Shown here piece by piece: positions 47,771-59,700 of a DNA stretch of 64,000 bases. The notes under the pieces are model-generated. The model was not told where the DNA came from, did no database searches, and worked only from the letters and a program-made list of their open reading frames with translations. The DNA lies in NCBI GenBank assembly GCA_023079485.1, contig CM041115.1:46590156-46654155 (forward strand), written 5' to 3'. A program made the position numbers and the translations under genes. The stretch is from Archilochus colubris. Its lineage: Eukaryota; Chordata; Aves; Apodiformes; Trochilidae. Each line of letters opens with the position of its first letter. The first letter of the stretch is position 1.

Positions 47771-50700
47771 CTACAAGAAACAGGAAAAGAAAAAACAAGG
47801 ATGTCATACAACAGCAAGTAGGACATAGGAAAAGAAGATGTCCATGTAAGGAAACAGTAACTGTAATAACTATTTAGGAAGAATGAAGTTCAGGGCAGAC
47901 TGTAAAACTTTCCATAAAGCAGCAAACACAACCAACACAGGATAATTAAGAAGAACTGCTGACCCCTTCTTAAAGCAGGTTCAAACACTCTGTCAGACCA
48001 AACTGCTCAGGGCTTCACACAGTCCAGGCTTGAAAACCCCCAGTGCAAGACAGCCTGACCCTCCTCAGACCCAGACCCAACACTCATGGGAAAAGGCTGC
48101 TCCTATCTCCAACATGAGACTCTTGCTCTGCTGCCACACACAGAAGTCTGTGAAGAGGCCAGCTCTCCTCTGTCCCCTCTGGTGCTAAAGATGCTGGTAC
48201 TAGGAAAGCCATCCCTTCTCCCAGCTGAACCAGGCCTGATCCCACAGGCTGTCCTCCCACGCCACGGGATCTATGACCCACGCCAACATGACTATGTTGG
48301 TCATCTGTCATTGATACCTTTCTTGTAATGGGGGCCCTAAAACTGCTTGCAGTAAAGTACATCTAATACACATCAAGTGCTTTGGTTATAGAATTTCTGT
48401 GATTCCTTTAATACAGGACTAAAAAGCACAACCAGGTCCTTCTCAGCCAGGCAGTTTTCCAGCCACTCTTCCCCAGGTCTGTAGCATTGCAGGGTTTTGT
48501 TGTGACTGAACTGCAGAACCCAACACTTGGCCTGGTTGAACGTGTTGACACTGGCCCATCTGACAACACTTATTCCTAAATTTTTTTCTGTGACTCTGGC
48601 TAACAACTTCTACCAGCTAGAAGTCTGCTACACTTTTAGCTACAGCAGTACTATTTAATGAAGAGTTTTTCTTAAAAACTAAACTCAGCACAAGTGAGGC
48701 TGATACTTTTTCAGCTTTTCTTGTGACTAATACACTCCTGATAACAGCAAAAAAGTCAGCAGTACTAGCAAAGGATATCCTGAACACACTGGTACTTAAC
48801 ATGGAGAGACTGACACAGTTCGGCAGCAGGGACAAAGAACGATCTGGACTGCATTTTATATATTTCTAAAAATTAATTTTATCTGCCAACAGCTATACAT
48901 GAAATATCTGTGCATACCAAGAATCTGAAAGCAGCTTTACAAGACACCGTTTTTTTAATCCAGAAAATCTACATGTCTGATCATATAGTCAAAAGATCAA
49001 CATAGTTTGAGGTGTTTAAAATAATTATTCTGAAAGCTCTTCTAAGACCTGTTAAGCAGGCACCTATTTATTCTGAGGATGTAAGCTTTACAGGTTGCAA
49101 AAATGACATCAGTAATTCCTTTGGTGAAGCATGTTTTTATCAATTTTTCAGAACACATCACTGATGAATTAAAATGTGGATGTGGAAATGTAAACAGATG
49201 AGCATTCATGATATTAAAGTACTTAGAATACTTCATTTACACGAAGCTGTACTGTAAATGCTTGCAGATCCCTCTCATTACGACTTTTCACATTTGTGGT
49301 AGATCAGAATGAACTCCATATTTTTTATAAAAGTCATATTAAAAACAAATAGGACAATGAAAGGAGAGGGTTTAGAGGATTCCAGGTAACTAAGCAAATT
49401 AAGCTTAAATGACTAGCAAGCCAAAAATCCTCAAATGGACTGACCAGGTTAGTTCTGAGTTTCAGACATGCATGTAAATGGCAGATGGCTCCTAAAAGCC
49501 AACAAGAAGCCAAAAATCAATCAGAGCTTCAGAGAGAACCAGTAGTGTCTGAAAATTACCTCTGTCTGAAGGTTCTGAGCTCTCTTATGACAAAAGAAGT
49601 ATCTGATTATTTTTTTACATTAGCTTTTTAAATATTGAGGCTATAATCTATACCAGACTGAATTAACTTTGGCATGGCTGTATGATTTGGGTGACCTCTC
49701 AACTTTAATGCACTCAGTTAAAGATGAGATAAAAGATGAGATGAACTAATATTTGATAGAAATGTGAACAGGTGCCACATGAAATGGAACAAAAGCATCT
49801 GCTTATGTTGGTGTGTTCAGCTGTCTAAACAAAAGGGAGTTATGCCTAAAGAGTCATCAAGAGAACTTCAAACAACAAAGGATTCAGACTTAAAATAAAA
49901 AACACAAACCCTGAAAAGAGAATTCCAGCACTAAGCAAACATTTTCCCCCACACTTTTATTTCTCTTTCATGTTGGGAGTTTCAGTATTAGTGAAAAATG
50001 TTTGACAACCTGGGAAATAAGCTCCTCAGCATGTTAACAAAGCACACTTACCAAAGCACTACTCAGCAGTGCCACAAGTAGTAGCAGACAGAAGGAAAGA
50101 CTGACATTCCTTAGAGACTCTTCCCTATCACTCCTGTGTTGGTTTTTGCAAATAAGCAATCACTAGTCTCCTCTTTTTTCTAGAAGACCTCAAAACCTAT
50201 TAAGAGAGTGTTGTCACAATAACAGCCCAACATCTATTAAAAAATGTGACACATGGAAAATAATCCACTAATTTACTTCCTTACTTATTTGGACAATCAA
50301 AATAACTTGGTATATAAACCAGCAATACCATGGTAAACCAATCTCCTTACCCTCGAGTTAGGGAAAAAAAATCCAAGCACTAATACACTGTCAGTAAACA
50401 AACCTTCATAAAAAATCTCTACTGAACATCTGTGTGCAGGATCAGATAACTTAAAAGCATTAGGTGCATTTATTGAATTCTAAAAGCCTGTTACGAGAAG
50501 CAAAGTATAGTCATTTTAAGCTGAACAATCTTAATGTATGACCATTATGTTGCTGTGTCAACTGCTTTTCTATCTGAACTGCAGCTACTCTTCTACTGCC
50601 CTCTCTCTCTAGTGCTCAGAGTGATAATGACTAAAAAAATATACACTCAGATTAACTTACAGAAGTCCTACCAATGAAAACATCTTTTGATTCACCTTGC

Positions 50701-53700
50701 AAAACAGCATGCATGTTGAACTAGCCTCATTCTAAAGCTGTGAAGAGCACAGACGAATGCAAACAGCAATTAGTCTAAAGTAACCTCAGGAGAGGCTGGG
50801 GTGGGAAAACAGGAGAAGATGATTTTATTTTTCAAAATCATGTTGTCTGTTGGTTCACTGCAAGTCTTTATGGGAAGTGAGCAATGTAATATGGACTCAG
50901 TAGTTCCAAAAGTCACCACACACTTCAGGCTAAAGACCTGGGGAATCTGTGACCTGGCACTGGCAGGTAGTCACACCGTGAAAACAGCAACGATTAGCAC
51001 AGCCACTCCACTTGATAAAATCAAGCATTAATTTTAGTTCGATTCCTGCAGGGTCTTTTGATTTCAGTAGTTGCACAGTTCATTGCTTCAAAATTGTGAG
51101 CAAGTTAGCTCATCATAAGCCTTTCCGTGGTCTTTTCCAAACGCCCCTCTACTTCCATACAAAGCTTACTTAGGCTCCGTATTTAACACAAAGAGTAAGT
51201 TACCAAAAAGAAAATAAATCTGGATTCTTGTATGCTGCTACAAGTTACAGGTATTTCAGAGTTATTCTAATGTGACTATTAGAGGAGTAGTCTTTTGAGA
51301 ATTTTGAGCTTTGAAAACAATACATGGTAGGCACAATTTAAAAAATAAATTTGTTTTAATCTTAAGATTTTCCAACGATGAACCACTTCTTAGTACTGAA
51401 ACAGGCTGAGCCCAAGGAACAACCTATGGAAACTCTGGTTTGAGTTTTTTCCTGTACCTTGTCCCACCAGATACTTACAGTGGCATTAAAGACAGGACAC
51501 ACGGAGAAAAGAAATTGTATTTTGCCGGTAGAAATTTCTACTGATTTTCTCTTAACTGTTCATGAAATTAACCCTGGAACCCAATCAGAAATAGCCATGT
51601 GCCTTACATACCAACAAAGAATAATGGCACCTCGATTTACTTCTGCCCAGGTCTTCAAATTCTGAATTCCAACTCGTTCCACCAATGTTCTTGCAAAGCA
51701 AACTGTAAAATATGGGAAAGGGGTAGGGAGAAGAAAAAAATTAGACAGTACCTTTATATAAAGAAGCCTGTTATCAGTTTTCTGTAGCTGTGATTTAATC
51801 AAATAGTTTTTAACCACCAACTATTTACAAAGTTTTGCTCTCACAAAATAATTGACTACTTTACCCAATAAGTACCGTTATAGATGTTTTACTGCTTCCA
51901 AGTATTGCTTAAAATTAGACAACTGCAGCACTGTGTGATAGTTCACTAGTATAAAGTAGCCAAACTTACTATTTCTTTATATGGGTGTTAAAGTTTATTT
52001 CTGTCTTAAAAGAAAGCATGAAAGAAAAAGTTGGTAAGAACTACACCAACACGGTGCAATATCCTGCATTTATTTCACTCTGTTAAAAATGTCTATTTAA
52101 GAATCTGACTCTACAACTGAAGAAACAGAATTTGCACAGCTGAAGTTACTTAAAACTTCAAAGCTAATCCTTTACTGATGCATGAAAACCAGTAGGAACC
52201 TTGTCTGTTTCAGTTGTACTGATGCTACAAGGCTCTATTAGTTCAGTAGCTTTGAAAGTTTAAGTTCGCTTGCAGATTCATTACACTAATGGCAGATGCA
52301 AAGGAAAAAGCCTAAGTTGATCAACTAGTTGAACTCCCCATCTGAATCTGAGAACCTGAACACAGAAACTGCTCTTACAGCTTGTACGCAGAAAAAATCC
52401 ACCAGTAAGCAATCAAAAAAACCTCACCCAGCCTAAGAAAAAAAAAATCAAACCTCTAAATGAACACTGAAGGAAAAAACAAACAAACAAGCAAACAAAC
52501 CAGAGTAAAACTTCAGAATCCCATCTGAAGAACAAGTCAGGTTTTATTCCACTTGTTCCCTATGTGCTAACAGTTCGATTGTTTTTTAATGCCAATTCCA
52601 TAACCTCAGAGCAACAATTCTGAATAGTGCACTCTTTGGAGGAAAACAAAGAAACCAAAGGGAACAGACTGTGCTTAAAATGGGAATTGCACAATACTGG
52701 CAGAAATAAATCCAGGTAACTCATCATCTCCTTCAGGTTAGTCTATGTAGGACACACCTATAAAATCTTCCCTATGTGTGTTTTTAATAATCCTCTTGAG
52801 AAGGACCAAGACAGGCTCCTTTAAGAAAAATCAAAACCAAATTTTTTAAGGAAACAGTGGATGCCTGCACATAGTAAGAAGAAAGGGAAAAAGAAAACAA
52901 AAACCTTTGATAGGCTCCAGTGATCCTACAAAGAAAGAACACTCTACACAAAGAGAGTTCATTCCAGATTATACTATGCCACTCCCACTCCCTTTCATTT
53001 TTGAGGTTTTCATATGAGACAAAGTAATCTCTATTAGGAGATGGTAATTCACACAATAAGATTTTACAGTTATGTAATAAAATAAATTTAAAGGCTAAAT
53101 TAAGATTGAAACATCTGTGCCAAATCTCTGCCTTCTGGGATATAAAGCAGCAAAGATGTCCTATTTTTGTGCATCAATTTTTATAGTAACAGTCATAAGG
53201 CATTAACCCAGCAGCACTAATGAACAGAGTAAAGATTACAGTTTGGCTCACAAGCACTAATGAAACAATTCATCCAGTTAGAAAGACTTTACTTTTTCTA
53301 TTATTATCCTTTAAATTGCTGTATAATTGAGCAAAGCTATCAGGACATTTTAAGCACAGAAATGAACCCTGTCCGGAATACACAGTAAAACCCTGAAAAA
53401 AAAAACCCAAAACAGAGCAGTACTTGTTTTGCATAAAAAGTAAATTTATTCCTGGCATTCTGTTTATGTAACAGCTCACAACACCAAAAAGACAGAAGGA
53501 ATAATCTTAGAGAGTATGTTAGATTTTCCATACATTTCTATATTCAAAGAAACAAATGCAACAATATTATTTTAGGTCAGTTGTTATTATTTGATCAAAT
53601 AAAGCTGACTTTCCAACATACCTTCTTTTCCACTCTCTCGCATTTTTTCATCTTGTTCTATTAACCATTTCAAAACTAGATGGCCTGCTGGATGCTCTGC

Positions 53701-56700
53701 AATGTGAAGCTTTAAGAGGAAAAAAACAAAGCAGACCAAAACCAAATTATTTAGTGGTGATGTTTGAAAGCACAGTCACATGTCTGTCGATAAACACTCC
53801 TGCCTTATTTATCCACTGTGCCCTGTTACATCACACTTACCTACTTGGTCATCACTTATGTATCTGAGTACTTACTTAAACCAACCAGTTTATTTTTACC
53901 ACCTTCACTGTAACACCTGACTTTCAATAATATTAATCATATCAACCAGTGTTTCATCCAAGGACTTCACACTTACTGAGCAGAATCTTTTGGTCCAGCT
54001 GCCTGACTCTGCAAATTTTCAGACTTGAAAATTCACTACAGGATGGCTCACAGAAAATCACAGTAAGTAGTGCATGTAAAATTCTGTAAAAAGGGTATCT
54101 TACAAGATGAGGAAAGTCACTCACTACAGCTACGAAAATCTGGAGGGAACCTATCTTAAATATAATGAACACAGCATTTCTCATTTTCTAGTCTACAGAC
54201 ACATTTCTGACTGAGCTGAACTCAACAAAATAGGGGAGGGGCACACCTTTGAAATGAAGGTCATACTGTAAAGATAAGTAGCAATTATACAAGATATTTC
54301 CTAACATTGAGATACCCATAAAAGACCATATAGTATAACAGAATAGAATACAGAAAGATAAAAGACCCTACAATTCTCAGTGTAAAATATAAAAATTTAC
54401 TAACTGCTCAGTAGCACAGTGGTAACATTACAGAAGGGACTGTATAGCACAACTGTAAGCTACCTTTCCACAAGGTCTTAAAGCAGTTCTAATGATTCAA
54501 GACCATGAAATACCTTGCTCTACAACTCAGATGAAACACTGGCTCAAGCCTTCATCACTCCAGATGCAATAAATTATGAAAGGAAAATGCTAGAATATGG
54601 GAGACCAGCTCTAATGTCTGCATGCTATCAGGGCAATGTAGTGACCTCTTACATAAGGGAAGGAGGGAGCAGACTTCATTTTAGTAATACAAAATAAGCA
54701 AACTCCCTGCAAGATCTCCAACCTTGTCTTCTGTTACATTACCTGCCCATCACGGCCACCTGGAACCAGCTCTTCTGCTGCTAAATTAGCAATTGCATCT
54801 AATGCAGGCTGGATGTCACCAAGAGCTGTTCTTAAGATGTCAGCAGCCAAGACAAAGCTAGTTTTGTCTGTCACTACTTCTTGAGTATGTTCTTGCAAAT
54901 ATTCTAACAAAGGTGACGAAATGGCTTCCAGGAGTTCACGCTGGCGGATTTCAGTATTCTTCTTACTGATGAAAGAGACAGTATATTACTATAGAAGGCT
55001 CTGTATGCACATCATGTAACAAAAAATTCAGAACATATAAGCTATTTGAGACAGCTTTTAATTACCAGATGATCAAAATAAAGCACTATGCTTCCCTCTG
55101 TTTCACATACAATTGAACATACACAGCACACTTTTCAAGAACACATGGTGTGAGAAAGTCTATAGTTTTTTTTTAAGCTGCCAGTAAAAAACCTTATGGA
55201 GTTTTTTGTTAACAATATGACCTCTGTTTGTTTTCTATTCATTCTGGTATTTCAGCTAGAGAGATGTATTTTTAAACATCACGTTAATCATCTAAATGGC
55301 TCCTTCTTCAAAAGCTGATAAACATCAGCATCAATACCAGAGACTGAATTCAAATTAACAATTTCCATTTTTACTGCTGTGTTGAGATATACTTCTATGC
55401 AACTCAAAACATTATTAATCATAATAAACCAATGTACAATAAGAATTTTCTGCTACACCATATCTGATATATTATTTTAAACAAAGAGCACATCACAATT
55501 TTTACCCTTTACAAAGAGAGTAAACTACTGACCACAAATCATTTCTGGTCACCAATTGTCATATTTGAACTTTAAGATGAAAATGCAAAAATGAGGACTA
55601 CAGATAAACAGGTTGAGTAATACCTATGTATTATTTACATATATTTAGATTACACTGATATATTATGAAGAAAAGCTGAAATTAAAACAATAATGAGAGA
55701 AAGCTGCATCAACTCAGCTCTAAAGAAAACAACCTTCACATCTAAGTTACCTATGGGCATTTCCATCTCCTTGCTGCAGAAGCATGATGATTTCTGGAAC
55801 AAAATGTGCAGGGTCTCTAGGACTCAGCAAGTACAAGAGGACCTTCTTTCCATATTTGTTGTTTATTATATTTGGCAAAGAAGCACTTATTTCCTGTAAA
55901 AGTAAACAAAAAGCGACAAAACATATCTTTCAAATGCAAATCTTAGGAAAGAAAAACTACACTCTATGAATAAAATCCACACCTGCTTGTGAAACTAAAT
56001 AAAAAAAATAAATGGAACATTCTACATTTATGATTCTATGAGTTTCTCCTCAGATTTCCCTTCCACATGCACAGTATCTGCCTCATCTCTACCTCCCTAC
56101 CTACAGCAATACCTGTACTGTAAGTACATTACAACCTGTACATCAATTACCCTGCTTGCAAGAAAATAAAATGTGCACTCTGTATCAGTGTGAAAACACA
56201 TCTTCAAGGTAATTTACAGACTAAAATATCTCGGAAGTAATAACATTTCCATAGGAACATAATTTTATGTACAAACCCATTATGAAACTTCAAAGGTGTT
56301 TGATGAAGAGTAGATCATGCTGTCCTTACTGTTCATTGTGTAAGCAAATAACAGAATGGTGTCACACTTAAGAAATCTATCCACATCCATTTTGGAAGCA
56401 AAATAAAAATATTATGTGGATTTTATCCAGAATTTATTTATCAGTATCCAGTCATTTAGTTATAAAAACATTAAATAAAAGTGTCAAGTTTTGAGAATTA
56501 ATGCAAGTTACTGGTTTCAGCATGCAGCCAAAAGTCTCCAAGCACTTTTTTTTTTGAAGTCATGGTATATTCAGGCCTGTTGCCATACTCCTAAAAATTT
56601 ACTACACTGTATCTTGAAGTACCATTTTCCAAGATATTACTTCTGCAAAAGAAAAGAGCTAAGTGTGCTAAGCGACCTTTTTTACAGTAGCATGTTTGCA

Positions 56701-59700
56701 AAATAAAGACATTCTAGTCCTGGATATTCTTTACATTTTAGGTTTGCCTGTAAAATGGGTAAGTTGAGATCCTCATTCTGATGTTTTCCACTGATTTAAT
56801 CTCCTGAAATGCTAGCAGAGCTCAAACTTCTATGATAAAGACACTGTATTTGAAGAGATTCGAGTCATCCATTAGCCAGACTGAAAATGTACAAAATGGG
56901 TTATTTTCAGCAAGTACTGTAACTAGCTTAAAAACTAATTAAAATAAATAATTGAAGAGAACATATGAAAGTGAGGAGGCTTTCTATGAAAAAAGAAAAT
57001 AATAATGATACATAAATATAACGAAACAGAAAAGGTGAAAAGGAATTAAGTGGTTTGAAAGAAGTGGACCAGTTACTACTCTTATATTCCTGCACACTAA
57101 TACACTGATTCTGTTTCATATATTGGTTTTGGAAAAATTCAATTACTTACTGATATAATTAACTGCTTCACAAGTTTAGTGTCATCAATGCAATCAAAGG
57201 CTGCCAGCAAAACCAGATGAGAAAATTCACCCTGCAAAGATGAAACATCAAGAAACCACATGTAGTCACGTTTTATGAATACATTAATTGACTTAAGATC
57301 AACATTTCTGAGAGTTTGTCTCAAAAATTACACAACCTGAACCACTAGCAAGTTCTGCCTACTGACATAAGCCAAACATTTAGGTTCTCTCTGAAAGCAA
57401 GACTTATCAAGAGAAGCATTTTGTTTAAAAAAGGTAGATTAAGTTGATCTGCCATTACATACTAAGGTACTGCTTCATCACATCCACACTATTAACCTAA
57501 TCCTACTGTTTAATCATTTGATATCACAGGATTTGTCTTGCAGGAATACTACATAAAGATTTCATGGTGGATTTGATTAGAACTGAGATAAATCACATAC
57601 CATATTTTTGGAGATCCTGTTTCTGCAATGAGCTTTACTGTCTGTACTGCATTAGAGAGAAAGTCTCCAGTACAGTCAAAAAGGCACAACCCAATTCACT
57701 TTCACATAAGAATGATTCTACATCAGAATGAAGCCAGATCTTCAGTGCTCTAGTGTTGTTTTAGGTATTACCCCCTGTCTCTTATTTCTATAAAATATAT
57801 ATTTTATAAAATAACACTAATTTATCCTTGTATCAGAAAATTATTGAAAGAAGCACTACTAAGATGGTGGCCTCTAAGGCAGGATGCACAAGACAATCCA
57901 TTGTGGTGCAGGAAGAAAATATTTTCTGTACTGTTAATAACATATAAATAACCACTGGTTATCTGTATCTCATCCTTTTAAAATTTGTCTTTCTGTGTAT
58001 GTTTTATAATGTATTCTAGTACAGCAGTAGATGTATATAACATAAATGCATATATAATGGAGATGCATGCTCAGGGTTGCATGATCAAAAACCTTCAGAG
58101 ACCACTAATTGAGTCCATGTAATCTATTAGTAAACAGAACAACACAGCAACCAGGAAAGAAGCTCAATATATTGTGTATTATCTATTCTAATCAAGTTTT
58201 ATCAAAATTAGTTGTTTCCAGTACCAAAACACATTCAAATTTGCCTCTAGCAAATTACTTGTATTTCAGAGATTGTGAAATAAATGGTTAACACTCACCG
58301 TTGATATTTTTTCAATATATGTCTTCATAGTTTTCACAATGACTTTTCTGTCCTGTTGAAACGGAAATGAGAAACTGAAATGAGCCTACAATGCCAGTGC
58401 TTCTCAACAACCAAAGCATTATTTCCACCTTCAAAAAGGTAACCTTCAACTTGCATACTAATGCAGATGTTTATTTAACACATATTTTTATTACTAGTCA
58501 ACACCTAGAAACAGTGTGAAGAGTTAAACATAAACCCTGAAAGATTCAAATGCAGGGAGGTTCTGGGATATCTTTTGTATTTTAAATACCTAAAAAGACA
58601 GAAGGCATGACAGCATTTCCAAAAGATGATGGCATACATTACAATTAAAGCATTGGCATAGATTACACCTAAAGAATAAACTAAAACGCAGTTCCTATTA
58701 CATATCCTAGGTCTTGGCATTCCAAAGCCAAACATCATTTCATGTTATGACTTCTTTACTGTCCTCTCCCTGCTGCCAATTTCACCGCCATCAAGAAATC
58801 CTTGGGATGAATAAATGGCCAATAATCCTAAATAGAAGGTTTTATGTGCCATCTCCAAGAACTCAGCTAAAAATAAATGGAGATGCTTCCACTATAGGGG
58901 TTCTAATAAAAGCATTAGATTCATGAGAATCTAGTGGGAATCTAGAATCACAGTGGGGCCACTTTTTAACCTTGCTCTAAAATATAGGCAGGAAGGCAAT
59001 ACTTACAGTCTCAGACTAGACTACTATTAAAGAGGACTGGGTAGACAGAAACCAAACAATACCTTAGGAGTACCATGCCATAAGCAGTGCATTGCTACTC
59101 GGGCTCCATCATGAGTGTGTGCCAGGTAGATGACAGCCTCTCTGATAGCTTCTATCATTTCCTGGGGAAGAAAAAGGTGATAAAGCAAAAAGACTGGAGA
59201 AATCTCAAGGTGGACGGCTGATAGCATGAAAGGATATTTTTCTGCCCACAACACAATAGAAAGCATCACTGGCTCTACAGAACCACTCTTACTGCCTTCA
59301 TGTATGAAAAATAGCCTCAAAAGTCAGCCAAAAGACTGTACGTGACATCAGCTTTTTCCTTTCACGATGAATGTTCATCATATTCATCCTATGAAATACC
59401 AAGTGTATTGGAGACCAGGTATTATGAAGAATTTCTTTGAAGAGTAGCTGAGCACTGGAATGGGCTGCCTAGGGTAGTGATGGAGTCACCATCCCTGGAG
59501 GTATTAAAAAAAACATGTAGATGAGGCATTCCAGAACATGCTCTTAGTGGAATATTGATTTTTTTTTTTTCCTGGGTTGACAGTTGGACATAGTCATCTT
59601 GGAGGTCTTTTCCAACCATGACAATTCTGTGATTCTGTGAAGCTTGATGTCCTATTCAACACAATTCAAGGAAGGGTGCTCAGAACTGAGACTAAAATTA

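Noticed and set aside
51064..51116. Box C/D snoRNA candidate in the last PUM3 intron (- strand ATGATGA ... CTGA)
   Set aside because: The bases flanking the boxes cannot form a terminal stem and the length is too short; a chance pair of motifs.
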